From: a virus
Length of the DNA stretch: 64,000 nucleotides
Direction: 5' to 3' (one strand)
IMG/VR virus record: IMGVR_UViG_3300047320_000210
Location: 1-64,000 of that record
Of this stretch, positions 30,401 through 39,058 are shown one piece after another. A program made the position numbers and the translations under genes. The notes beneath the pieces were generated by a model that made no database searches, had not been told where the DNA came from, and saw only the letters and a list, made by a program, of their open reading frames with translations. Numbering within the stretch: position 1 is the stretch's first letter; the number at the start of each line of letters is the position of its first letter.

Positions 30401-33400
30401 GGGCTTCAACGATGAGGGGGCGATGGACCTCTCGCGCGCCTTCGACATCCGTTCGACGAACGCCATCAAGGCGATGATTTCGAACCTGGAGGAACTGGCC
30501 GCCAACGAAGGCAAGATCACCTTCGGCCGCGCTGCGGCAGAAGGCGCCGCCACCACCATCGAAGGGTTGAACGCCAGTTTTACCCGCCTGATCTCGACCA
30601 TTACCAGCTTCACCTACAACCGCAGTGAAGGCCTGCTGGGCTACTTCGCCGATGTGTTCCAGGGCCTCGACAACGCCATCCAGAAGCTGGATGAGTGGGA
30701 CCTCAAGCGCCGCTCGATGGGCGAGGTGTCGCTGTCGGGACCCAACAGCCTTTTCGGTTCGATTGACTCGGCGGTTAACCCGTTCGCCGCGCCGCGCAAC
30801 TACTTCAAAAACAAGATCGGGGAAATGTTCTCCAGCGGGCCAACCCCCGAAGAAGCGGTGGATCAGGCCAACTCCGGCGCCCAAGGCTTGTCGCGGAAAC
30901 GGTTGGAATTCCAACAATTCGAAGACTCGGCGCGCAACACGGACATCCGCCTGGCCAAACTCGGCGAGACCGTAGGCAGCGCAGGCGACGGGCTGGTCAA
31001 GATCGAGAAGGTGTCCGACGACCTGAACCTGACCATTGCCCGGGTGTTCGGCCCGGGGCTGGAGGACCAGCGCCAGCAGCTGGTGAAGCTGGCGCAGAGC
31101 TACAGCAACCTGACCATCAGCGAACGTGAAGTTCGCATCGACGAGCTGATTAAGAAGTACCCGAAACTAAAAGAGATCGACCCTGTCCAGCTGGACCGCA
31201 GCTTGGCCTCCATCGCCGGCATGGGCACGGCGGTGGACGGCTACCTCAAAGGGCAGGCCGACAGCCTGTCGAACGAACTGGCGAAAGCCCACGAAACGCT
31301 GGAAAAGCTGGCACTAAAGGACAAGAAACCCACATCCCCGAAAGAGATCGAGGCGGTGGTCACTGAAGAAGTGGCCCTTCGATTCCCTGAACTGATGGAC
31401 ATCATGCGCGGCGACAGCAAGCTCGTGGCTGGCCAGCAGATCACCATCATGCAAATGGCCTCGCAGGCGTTCTCCGACCTGATGCGGTCCAAGGGTGGCG
31501 GCGGGTTCCTAGAGAATGAGGCCAAGCTACAGGCCGAAGCCCTGCTGCAGAAAATCAAGGCGATCTCGCTGACCCGCCCCCCGGCCACTGCCGGGGTGGA
31601 CATCCGGCAGGCGGTGCAGTCGCTGGAAAAGGAAAACGAAAAGCTCGGCAAAAACGCCGTCAGCCGCATGCAGCAGATCAAGGAATTCCTGATCCAGGCG
31701 GCGGACAAGCTGGACCCGGGGGCCAACAAGACCCTCGTGGGAGCTGGGGTCCAGGAGATCACCAAAGGGCAGGAAATCACCGGCGCCAAGTCGGTGGCCG
31801 AGATTGACGCACGGGTCGCGGTCAACAACGAACTGTTTGAGAAGGTTCGCACCAACCCGGATTTCCGCACCAACCTGTTGCAGATGCCGGACACCACGGT
31901 GGGCCGGGAGAAGGCGCTGTCCTACACGGCGCCGGGTAGCCAAGGCATCCCGATGGAGGATGTGCTGAATGGCACGGATGCCTACAAGGATTTCTTGGCG
32001 CTGGCCAAGACGTTTAACGACACCTACCTGAAACAGGCCGAAGTCCGCAAGGCCTATAAAAAGGAGCTGGATCAAGGCCGGGCGCTGGGCGATGCGGTGG
32101 AAAAAGCCACCACCCAGTACAACGACGACCGCACCAACAAGCAGTTCCCCGCCGCCCGCGACTCGCTGAACGCCAAGATCAACGCGCAGATCGCGGTGGA
32201 GAATGAAAACCTCGCCGAGGCGGAACGCCAGCGCGTGGCCAACTTGTCGAACACCGACATCGACAAAGACAAGACCATTCTCAAGAACGAGCTGGACGCC
32301 AAAGCACGGGTTGCCAAGCTGGAGATCGAGCGCGCCAAAGAACTGGAGCAGATCAACCGCGAAGAGAAGAAGGTCAACCTCAAACGCACCGAGGGTGAAC
32401 TGCAGGGCCGCGAGAAACGCCTGCTGGGCGTGCTGGACAACGCCACCAACGCGACCCCACAGGGGGTCATCGACGACACCATTGCCGAGCTGAATGATGT
32501 CCGCGAACAGTTGAAGGTGGCGTTCCGTGAGCGCATCAAGCTGCAAGGGACGGAGAACGACCTCTCGGAAGCCGAGATCGCCGAGCGGGAGAAGGCGCTC
32601 GACCAGTACCAGAAACAGGTCGGCTTCCTCGAACTGAATTACCGTCGCGAGAAAGGTGCACGCGAAGACCTCGCCTCCCTGCTCGACATCACCATGACCA
32701 CCGGCAATCCGGTGCGGGACGCCGAACTGGAAGACCGTGGGCTGATCCCCGGGAATCGCGGCCGGCGCACCGAGTTCCTGCAGGGACGCATGGGCATCCT
32801 GCAGGAACTCGTCAAATCCAGCAGCAGCGACCTGGGCAAGGCGTCCGCCGACGTAACCCGGCTGCAGGCCGCCTCGGATGCCGACACCGGCAATGCCGAA
32901 CTGAGCAAGTCGTTGCGCTTGGCGAAGGAGTACGAGCGCGACCTGGTGCACGAGACCGCCAACTGGAACCGCGAGCTGGGGCAAACCGGGCTCGCGCTGG
33001 AACGCGTCAGCGGCACCTGGAAAAGCGGGTTCACCAAAGCCTTCGACCCGAACGTCATTTCCCGCGCACTGGAGCAGTCGGAATCCTCCCTGGAGCATTT
33101 CGGCGAGGTCATCAACAGCGAGGTGGTGACCGCGCTGGAAAGTGTCGGGGATGCGTTCGCCGATGCCGCGCTGGAAGGCGAGAGCCTGTCCGGCTCCATC
33201 GAGAAGGTGTTCTCCCAGCTGAAGAAGGAGACTCTGCGCACCCTGATCAAAACCCTGAGCAACGAGACGATCAGCACCCTGACCGGCACGTTGTTTGGTG
33301 CTCAGAACGGCAAAGGCCAGGGGTTCTTCCCGGCGCTGCTGCAGAAATTCGGCCTTGGCGGGGCAGGCACGCCTGCGTCCAAAGCACCGGCCAGTGGCAC

Positions 33401-34190
33401 CACCGCGACCGAGGCGCCCGTCCAGGCCGGCGGCTTCATGGACAGCGTCGTCAGCACGCTGTTTGGCAGCGGCCCCAAGGAAAGCGACACCAAAGACGGC
33501 AGCTGCCTGCCGAAAGAAACCGCCGAGGCGCTGAAGAAAGTCGCCGAAAGCCCGGGCCTCGCCGACACGGCGGCCATCGAAGGCAAGGTGTTTTTCACCT
33601 CGCTCGGCAGCGGGTTCGCCAACCTGCTCGACAACGTCACCAACGGCTTCGGCAAAGTCTTCGGCAACATCGGCGGGCTGTTGGGGCTGGGCAGTTCCAA
33701 GGGCGACGATCAGGCGATTGGCCTGTTCAGTCTGGCCACCAACCTGATGGGTGCGTTCGCCGGGGGTGGCGGCGGGTCGGCCACCTACAAGGGCGCCTAT
33801 GGCTTCGCCGGCGGCGGGATCATCCACGGCCCCGGCTCGGGCACCTCCGACTCGATTCCCACCTATGTCACCGGCGCCGGCGGTCAGGTGTCCGGGCTGC
33901 GGGTTTCCAACGGCGAAGGGATTCTCAACGCCAAGGCCACCGCCGCGCTGGGGCCGGACTTCATCCACGCGGTCAACAGCGGGCGGATGCTCAACGCGCG
34001 TTCCGGGGCCATCGTCACCGACCAGGCCAACCTGTCGCGGTCGACCCCTGCGGCGCCTGCGGCCAGCCAGTCCGGCAACGTGGCCGGCGGTACCAGCGTG
34101 TACCAGGTGCGGGTCGAACCGGCGCAAATGCGCATGCGCATGGGTGATTGGCTGGATCAACAGATCCTCAACGAGAGGGCACGCCGATGA
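27477..34190 (+). CDS. Tail tape measure protein, 2,237 residues
   Basis: This is the longest gene in the window. Residues 1-720 are highly charged helices and coiled coils. A hydrophobic segment lies at about 733-760. Residues 765-960 match the TP901-type tape measure core (LTKATKVLAQAGISVEELN, FAAATGANLEVAADLL, LAAVATLRNAG). More coiled coil follows to about 1900. The end has the typical GFAGGGIIHGPGSGTSDSIP and GEGILNAKA motif. At about 1.5 angstrom per residue it predicts a tail near 330 nm, which is long for a siphovirus. No lysozyme or peptidase domain was seen. The stop overlaps the next ATG. Confidence 0.92.
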   Translation: MAAEFIIETLLQVGLDLKGDDLAALKKKLSAIEVTVDVDMKKVKAQTDELTKTFKKLQGDRSLLERAATKGPLTKADKENLPAAFNNLKAFQGQLNKVVNTLKNLGDSEGKPVSTDLASLHRVITELGATSRNIAPLIDNVSQAFKENSKAISKAQADTAKYQRTVLSQQRTAEILERARRTRATQTPEGRKVFLSAARGNAEAISTADKAKQGRSFAASAVTASERALQLERDRPVPNPLAIQRAERKLNLAARTFNDLNVRANDLAASEAETKRIDREQKQAADKAARRAQTREAKQQTLERNVRAEVAKSPEGQKAYFAAERGKTSSVLTAKDASAGVAFANKELVARKEVHRLTQEIFDKDSEEVRRALRDVEAAGTAYHRLTQRVQELAEVENLRKTNKRKADKLERDEASIALDRTNRGRQQRVGRSALERAGGVDADASAFGDVEAAKKAQTFVKGELGDLVKLQKAYGNTFGFTSDQAKRATVEVERYQEFLRKLEGRIQSLGATAQTQEQINKHAEAVRTSEERRRNNALKLANGKQLLEEANGDFSGHTDRRALQRARTFANAELNQLRAQQESAARTVGVSTGEFDTARKAGDEYAKTIALIDQRLDHLATTVRGMPRLNTFGSSQAHAEGKRIYETASLSGGGVASLEGSEAKKALGYLRARQAEQVTYGKQLEKLGGNNKEALNAAGDASRKFAADLDILTAAAKPAGAGLNLLQQTLRSFLKYAIGYGSLYGLVAVFTALGKSLIDLQTELLDIQAVTGSTDAQMGKLTSTISDVARTSKFSLLDLTKATKVLAQAGISVEELNTSLQATANFAAATGANLEVAADLLSTTRSVFKDLSDDTISNQLAKAINISKLTAEDLKTILSLGAQTAKSFNLTSEQFLAAVATLRNAGLKQSTAATGLRQGMLEIFSPDAKLIKALQARYRDLGENMGAEAVRARFFAFSRGRSPLIAALTELKRLGFNDEGAMDLSRAFDIRSTNAIKAMISNLEELAANEGKITFGRAAAEGAATTIEGLNASFTRLISTITSFTYNRSEGLLGYFADVFQGLDNAIQKLDEWDLKRRSMGEVSLSGPNSLFGSIDSAVNPFAAPRNYFKNKIGEMFSSGPTPEEAVDQANSGAQGLSRKRLEFQQFEDSARNTDIRLAKLGETVGSAGDGLVKIEKVSDDLNLTIARVFGPGLEDQRQQLVKLAQSYSNLTISEREVRIDELIKKYPKLKEIDPVQLDRSLASIAGMGTAVDGYLKGQADSLSNELAKAHETLEKLALKDKKPTSPKEIEAVVTEEVALRFPELMDIMRGDSKLVAGQQITIMQMASQAFSDLMRSKGGGGFLENEAKLQAEALLQKIKAISLTRPPATAGVDIRQAVQSLEKENEKLGKNAVSRMQQIKEFLIQAADKLDPGANKTLVGAGVQEITKGQEITGAKSVAEIDARVAVNNELFEKVRTNPDFRTNLLQMPDTTVGREKALSYTAPGSQGIPMEDVLNGTDAYKDFLALAKTFNDTYLKQAEVRKAYKKELDQGRALGDAVEKATTQYNDDRTNKQFPAARDSLNAKINAQIAVENENLAEAERQRVANLSNTDIDKDKTILKNELDAKARVAKLEIERAKELEQINREEKKVNLKRTEGELQGREKRLLGVLDNATNATPQGVIDDTIAELNDVREQLKVAFRERIKLQGTENDLSEAEIAEREKALDQYQKQVGFLELNYRREKGAREDLASLLDITMTTGNPVRDAELEDRGLIPGNRGRRTEFLQGRMGILQELVKSSSSDLGKASADVTRLQAASDADTGNAELSKSLRLAKEYERDLVHETANWNRELGQTGLALERVSGTWKSGFTKAFDPNVISRALEQSESSLEHFGEVINSEVVTALESVGDAFADAALEGESLSGSIEKVFSQLKKETLRTLIKTLSNETISTLTGTLFGAQNGKGQGFFPALLQKFGLGGAGTPASKAPASGTTATEAPVQAGGFMDSVVSTLFGSGPKESDTKDGSCLPKETAEALKKVAESPGLADTAAIEGKVFFTSLGSGFANLLDNVTNGFGKVFGNIGGLLGLGSSKGDDQAIGLFSLATNLMGAFAGGGGGSATYKGAYGFAGGGIIHGPGSGTSDSIPTYVTGAGGQVSGLRVSNGEGILNAKATAALGPDFIHAVNSGRMLNARSGAIVTDQANLSRSTPAAPAASQSGNVAGGTSVYQVRVEPAQMRMRMGDWLDQQILNERARR

Positions 34191-34408
34191 CCCTTCGCGC
34201 CTTGACCGGCACTCAGGTGCCCGTGGACGGCCACTGCTTGCTGGTGTTCACCGGCCCGGCCTACCGCGCGGTGCAGTGGACCCTGAGCGGCCCCGGCACC
34301 CTGACCCTGATCAGCGAGGTCACCGACGCCCAAGGCGTGGCGCTGGCCCGCTACAACCCTGGCAGCGCCGGCGACACGCCGACCGTCAGCGTTCACTACG
34401 TCCCGTGA
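34187..34408 (+). CDS. Single Ig-like domain tail protein
   Basis: A 73-residue protein that is essentially one bacterial Ig-like domain: VTDAQGVALARYNPGSAGDTPTVSVHY matches the last strands of the Big family. It starts by ATGA overlap with the tape measure gene. Small Ig-like proteins decorate phage tails and bind cell-surface sugars. Similar Ig-like ends occur in two of the following proteins. Confidence 0.65.
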   Translation: MTLRALTGTQVPVDGHCLLVFTGPAYRAVQWTLSGPGTLTLISEVTDAQGVALARYNPGSAGDTPTVSVHYVP

Positions 34409-34415
34409 GGTGGTT

Positions 34416-34958
34416 ATGGCCCTACTGACTGCAACGACCAACTTCACCATCCTCGACGCCAGCCCGGTGATCGAGAGCATCGCCTTATCGGTGGTCGCGG
34501 CGGCGGCGCCCGGCACCGGCAGGGGCCGGATGATCCACCCGACGCTGGGCTCGTTGGAGTACACGCTGGCCCCTCACGAGTGGACCAACATGGCCGAGGA
34601 CGCGGTGATCGCGCCGATCTGGACCTCGCAGATGACCTTGGCGTCGACGGCCAACACCCTGTGGCCCGGGGTCTTGCGCGACGTGGCCCCCGAGGAACGC
34701 TGGCTGCCCAGCGCTGGCCTGTCGATGCCCTTGGACATGCTCAAGGCCTTGGCCGCGTTCTGGATGAACCCGCCGGACCCGGCGGTGGGCTACATCGAGT
34801 GGCACCCATCTTACGTCACCAGCCTGAAGTTCCAGGTGATCATCACCGCGATCGAGGTCGGCGGTGCGCCCATGACCATGTCACCGCAGACGGTCGGCAC
34901 CGACCTGGTGGAGTACCCGGTGACGGTCAAGCTGCGCATTGTCGGCAGGGTGGCCTGA
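34416..34958 (+). CDS. Probable distal tail protein
   Basis: A 180-residue beta-rich protein directly after the tape measure region. GAGGTGG precedes ATG 34416; an in-frame GTG six bases earlier is less well spaced. Gene order suggests a distal tail or tail-tip component joining tube and hub. There is no specific motif. Confidence 0.5.
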   Translation: MALLTATTNFTILDASPVIESIALSVVAAAAPGTGRGRMIHPTLGSLEYTLAPHEWTNMAEDAVIAPIWTSQMTLASTANTLWPGVLRDVAPEERWLPSAGLSMPLDMLKALAAFWMNPPDPAVGYIEWHPSYVTSLKFQVIITAIEVGGAPMTMSPQTVGTDLVEYPVTVKLRIVGRVA

Positions 34959-34959
34959 T

Positions 34960-35922
34960 ATGGCCCTGCGTCTGCTGGCTGGGCCGTTCCCGATGAAGGA
35001 CATCGACGGCAACTATGCGCGGATCACCAGTAAGCCAATGTGGTTCGATTCGCTGATGGCCTTGGTCTGCGGGACTAATGTTCACAAGTCTACGGGCGAC
35101 GTGTATAGCTCCGGCACGCTGGTGCAGATTGACGGCTTCACGGGGGTGCGCAACCCCTCGCTGTCGGCCTATGACATCTTTGTCCACGACACGCAGTACA
35201 CCGGTATCGCCCGAGTTTCCAACGGGGGTTTCGTGGTTTCCGCCAATCGCTCGGTCCACCCGGTGACCCTATACCCCGAAGGGGCTGATGTTCCGGACTC
35301 CATCTGGCTGAGCAGCGGCGCCTATTTTCTGGCGGATCGGGTGCTGTTCGGGGCGCTGCGCAGTCGCCTGCACAGCGAGACCGGCTCCGGCACCATCGAG
35401 GCCACGCTGCCGGTCATGGACTACGGCGGCATCGGGGTCAGCTTCAGCCCCGGCCCTGCCGCCGGGACCGTGTTCATCGCGGCGAGGGACGGCGCCGTAC
35501 TGTACGACCACGTCAATCGGGAGGTCGTCGGCTGGCACCGCAAGCTCGGTTTTAGTGCCCAACTTCCGCCGGTCTACTCACCCGCCCTTGGGGTGTGGCT
35601 TGTGGTGCGCACGGAGTACAGCCCCGAGGCCCACGACACCATCAGCGTTTATGCCGATGAGCCCGTGCCCACTTCCCTCTCCGCGCCCGTGGCGCTCGGC
35701 ACCGTGGGCCAAGGCGGTTCGGTCGAGTACCGCGCCCGCCTGCTCGGCGCCAATGGCGAGCCCTGTGCCGGCGTGCTGGTGGATTGGTCCTGCACCACGC
35801 CGGCCGTGGTGCAGATCGCGCAGTCGACCACCGACGCGGACGGCTATGCACGCACCCGGGTGTCCTTGCCGATCGGCAGCACTGGGGCCAACTTCAACCT
35901 CACCGCAGGGGTGCTGCTCTAA
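34960..35922 (+). CDS. Tail protein: beta-propeller-like with C-terminal Ig-like domain
   Basis: A 320-residue protein. Residues 20-220 are repeated short strands with aromatic and Gly turns, reminiscent of a beta-propeller. Residues 230-320 resemble a bacterial Ig-like domain (GQGGSVEYRARLLGANGEPC, then TTDADGYARTRVSL). The same plan occurs in the next gene. It is likely a tail-tip or side-fibre protein involved in surface contact. Propeller assignment by eye is uncertain. Confidence 0.5.
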   Translation: MALRLLAGPFPMKDIDGNYARITSKPMWFDSLMALVCGTNVHKSTGDVYSSGTLVQIDGFTGVRNPSLSAYDIFVHDTQYTGIARVSNGGFVVSANRSVHPVTLYPEGADVPDSIWLSSGAYFLADRVLFGALRSRLHSETGSGTIEATLPVMDYGGIGVSFSPGPAAGTVFIAARDGAVLYDHVNREVVGWHRKLGFSAQLPPVYSPALGVWLVVRTEYSPEAHDTISVYADEPVPTSLSAPVALGTVGQGGSVEYRARLLGANGEPCAGVLVDWSCTTPAVVQIAQSTTDADGYARTRVSLPIGSTGANFNLTAGVLL

Positions 35923-37067
35923 TGCCGATCAAACAGGTTTTCGAGTCTGCGAAGGCAACCTACCCGCTGACCACTCGCGACGTACCCCGCACGAGTTTGT
36001 TTCCGCCCGGCGGGGGCATCAGCTACTTCTACGGGCTGAGTCCTACGGTCGACGCCTACCGGATCTACACCATGTACATGGGCTTTTTCCGCGGGCTGTT
36101 CACGATCAAGGACCCCACCTATCCCGGGGAATTCGAAATCCACCTGGTAATGGTGGTGAACCAAGACGAGTGGCCAAGCTGGAGCGTGCAAACCTTCGTG
36201 TGGAATGGTCGCACGGGGGCATTTAAGGGCATGCGTCAGACCGTCACCAGCTTCTTGATCGGCTTCATGTTTTCCGCCCCGGACGGCAGCATTTGGGCCA
36301 CCAGCCTCTACACCGCTGCGCTGATGAAGTTCAACCCGGTGACCTGGTTGAGCACGGATCACCCGGTGCTGCTGACCGACATGGGGGCCAACATCGGCAG
36401 CGGTGGCGCGTTTCCCGGGACCAGTACCTTTGCTGTTGACCCGACCCGAGACGTGGTGATCACCCGTCTGCACAACAATACGTCTTCGCAACTGTCGGTC
36501 TGCCAACTGTCCACCGGCGACTGGCTGCGCACGATCAACGTGGCCGGCAACATCGAGTTCATTTTCATCGCGGAACCGCCAATGGCTTACGCCGTGGAAA
36601 CCACCGGCAACCTGACCGCCTTCAACTACGAAACCGGTGAAGTGACAGGCGTGCTGCACACCGGGTTGGTCAGCGGCGGCTTCAGTTGGGGCGATACCGC
36701 GTTCACTTGGGACCCGTTCATGCGCCGGGTGCTGTTCTGCCACAGAGCCCCCGACACCTTGCCCGATGGCGACTGCAACACGGTGATCAAGGGTTTCTAC
36801 CCGGTGGCGTTGCCGGTTGGTATGACCCCGCCGATCCCCCTGCGCTACCCGCAGAAGGACAAAGTCGTGCCGGTGTTCAACCGGGTGTACGGCGGTGCGG
36901 CGGAAGGGATCGTAGGTCAGGAGCTGACCTACACTCTAGGAGATGAAGCAGCGGCAACCGTGAGCCCGTCCAGGAAGTCGACGGAAAACAACGGAACCGT
37001 GCAAGTCCAACTGGCTGGCGTACTTGCCGGCGCAAATTCCATCACTAGTGAAGTGACGGTACCCTAA
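35922..37067 (+). CDS. Tail protein: beta-propeller-like with C-terminal Ig-like strands
   Basis: A 381-residue protein. Residues 100-290 contain repeated blades (for example TFAVDPTRDVVITRL, LSVCQLSTGDWLRTI, GNLTAFNYETGEVTGVL) typical of YVTN/WD-type propellers. The last 60 residues look like Ig-type strands. It overlaps both neighbours by one base. It is probably a tail-tip adhesin or structural protein paralogous in design to the preceding gene. Confidence 0.55.
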   Translation: MPIKQVFESAKATYPLTTRDVPRTSLFPPGGGISYFYGLSPTVDAYRIYTMYMGFFRGLFTIKDPTYPGEFEIHLVMVVNQDEWPSWSVQTFVWNGRTGAFKGMRQTVTSFLIGFMFSAPDGSIWATSLYTAALMKFNPVTWLSTDHPVLLTDMGANIGSGGAFPGTSTFAVDPTRDVVITRLHNNTSSQLSVCQLSTGDWLRTINVAGNIEFIFIAEPPMAYAVETTGNLTAFNYETGEVTGVLHTGLVSGGFSWGDTAFTWDPFMRRVLFCHRAPDTLPDGDCNTVIKGFYPVALPVGMTPPIPLRYPQKDKVVPVFNRVYGGAAEGIVGQELTYTLGDEAAATVSPSRKSTENNGTVQVQLAGVLAGANSITSEVTVP

Positions 37068-38542
37068 TGGTCACGGATTACCCTTACGCGCGCTACCCCA
37101 GTGAGGACGTACTGCGGAACGTCCAATTGCTGCATTTCCAGGCAGCGACCACCTCATGGGCACAGCTGATCGCCGGCACCGCAACGGCGTATCAGGACCT
37201 GAGCCCCTACGCCGACAACGTCAGCCACAACGAAACCGGCCTCACCGTGGGCCTAGTGTTCCATACGGAACTCTACGGCGTGGCGCAGCCGAAGATCGGC
37301 GACCTGATTCAGGTCAAGCTGGACGGCTACCCGCTGGTCAACGGGCAGATCGAGGACCTGTCGAACTACACCGAGGCGCGCGGCGAGCGGGCGATGGGCC
37401 TGACCGTGCGCAGTCGCGACAGCAACCCGTTGTGGCGCAACACCAACTGGGTCGGCAACATCTACCCGGCCGGCAGTGAGCTGGGCATTATTGCCCGCGA
37501 CGTGCTCTTGGCCGTCGGCCTGACCACCTCGGAAATTCGGGGCTCCCTGACCCTTGGCGTCAGCACCGTGCACGGCGACACCCAGCTGGCCGACCTGCCG
37601 GCGTGGGACATGCTGACGCAGATCCTGCAGGTCGCCGGACAGGAACCCCGGGTCGATGCCCTCGGCAAATTCAAGCCGATCTCGCGCGACATCGTGCGCG
37701 CCCCTGACCTGATCCTGACCTCTGAACGGCTGCTGAAAATCAGCGGCTCGCGCAACAAGTTGCCGGTGACCAGCGTCGTCCTCAAGTGGCTCGACCCCAA
37801 CCTGAGCAAGAGCTTGCAGCAGTCGCAAGTGCTGGCCCGCGAGAGCATCACCGCCGGGTTCTTCAAGCTGAAGCAGGAACGCGAGCTGTACTGGTCCGAG
37901 GACCGCCGACAGCGCGCCGAAAACACCTGGATGAAAGTGGTCGCCTCCGTCAACGACAGCCTGCTGCCGGTGGGGGACGAGGACTACGAACAGAGAAGCG
38001 AATTCAGCGGGAAGATCACCGTCACCACCGATGCCTGGGTGCCAACCTTGGCCACCGCCGCGATGGCGGCGATGTTGTACGCGGCGACCGAACCGGACGG
38101 TGTGGCCGCCCTCGGCGGCGGCGTGACCATCCCGATTGGCCGGATCTACGAAGCCATCGGGCAGGTGGCGTTCTTTCTGATCATCATGTCGCTGGGTACC
38201 GGCGTGTATGAAATCTGGGGCGAGCCGTTCGACTACGTCCACGAATCCAACACCACTGAGGCCTACAACGACAGCACCCCGGAGTGGCTGCGCCTCGAAG
38301 AAACGATGGACAGCGACTTCGTGATGAACGAAGGCCACGCCCAGCAGATCACCGTGCGTGAACTGCTGTACCGCTCCCTCGCGGCGATCAGCTGGAACGT
38401 CGAGATCATCGACCACCCGGCCATCGAACCCGGCGACATCCTGCAGCTGCCGGACAATTCGCGCCTGTACGTCACCGGCTTCAACCGTGACCTGAGCCGC
38501 GGCGCGCCGGCCTCCCTCGCCGTGAACGGGTTCCGCGTCTGA
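37067..38542 (+). CDS. Probable tail hub protein
   Basis: A 491-residue protein with features of baseplate hubs: an N-terminal beta domain (residues 1-130, including a VGLVFHTELYGVAQPKIGDL strand set), a middle alpha/beta part with LADLPAWDMLTQILQVAGQEP (about 170-195), and a C-terminal beta barrel ending in GDILQLPDNSRLYVTGF. The long tail, hub and fibre order of siphoviruses supports this. The stop overlaps the next ATG by one base. Confidence 0.6.
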   Translation: MVTDYPYARYPSEDVLRNVQLLHFQAATTSWAQLIAGTATAYQDLSPYADNVSHNETGLTVGLVFHTELYGVAQPKIGDLIQVKLDGYPLVNGQIEDLSNYTEARGERAMGLTVRSRDSNPLWRNTNWVGNIYPAGSELGIIARDVLLAVGLTTSEIRGSLTLGVSTVHGDTQLADLPAWDMLTQILQVAGQEPRVDALGKFKPISRDIVRAPDLILTSERLLKISGSRNKLPVTSVVLKWLDPNLSKSLQQSQVLARESITAGFFKLKQERELYWSEDRRQRAENTWMKVVASVNDSLLPVGDEDYEQRSEFSGKITVTTDAWVPTLATAAMAAMLYAATEPDGVAALGGGVTIPIGRIYEAIGQVAFFLIIMSLGTGVYEIWGEPFDYVHESNTTEAYNDSTPEWLRLEETMDSDFVMNEGHAQQITVRELLYRSLAAISWNVEIIDHPAIEPGDILQLPDNSRLYVTGFNRDLSRGAPASLAVNGFRV

Positions 38543-39054
38543 TGGCCGGGTTACTGACGTACCTCATCCGGGGCGAGATCGACCAGTCGATCCGCGAGAT
38601 CGACGGCACCATCCTGACGCGCCCGACCCTGCTGGTGACCGATGGCCTGGCCCTGACCTACGGCTGCGACGTTGACGTGGGCATCAAGACCCTCGACAGC
38701 AACACCGGCGACGAGGTGGTGACGCCGCTGCGCAACGTGCCGATCGCCGCCAACAGCCGCAACTTGATCTATTCCGATGCCGGCACCGCCGTGCGCCTGC
38801 GCCGTTCCGAGACCGGGCGCTGGGAAGTCATCGGCCTGTCGAAGCGCCGCCCGGGCACCTACACCCGCGTGCCGGTGCACATCCCCGACCCGAGCTTCGG
38901 CCCGATCCCCTACGACCTTGGCCCGACGGCCGAGATCGGCCTGGTGGCGCGTGCCCTGACCTATGACGAACTGGCCACCTTCGGTGGTTATGGCGTGGTG
39001 CCGTATGGCGCCACCGGGATTTTCCGCGACGGCGTTCTGATCGAGTTGAGGTAA
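38542..39054 (+). CDS. Tail-tip associated protein
   Basis: A 170-residue beta-rich protein between the hub and the tail fibre, overlapping the hub gene by one base and ending 4 bases before the fibre gene. It contains an SH3- or OB-like run of strands (residues 60-110). It probably links hub and fibre; the family is not recognised. Confidence 0.55.
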   Translation: MAGLLTYLIRGEIDQSIREIDGTILTRPTLLVTDGLALTYGCDVDVGIKTLDSNTGDEVVTPLRNVPIAANSRNLIYSDAGTAVRLRRSETGRWEVIGLSKRRPGTYTRVPVHIPDPSFGPIPYDLGPTAEIGLVARALTYDELATFGGYGVVPYGATGIFRDGVLIELR

Positions 39055-39058
39055 AGGA

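Noticed and set aside
21692-34160. Long leftward open frames opposite the capsid and tape measure genes (for example 21692-23524, 27540-29762, 31527-34160)
   Set aside because: They are mirror images of strongly supported rightward genes, arise from high GC at third positions, and have low-complexity Val/Gln/Arg/Gly-rich products with no motifs.
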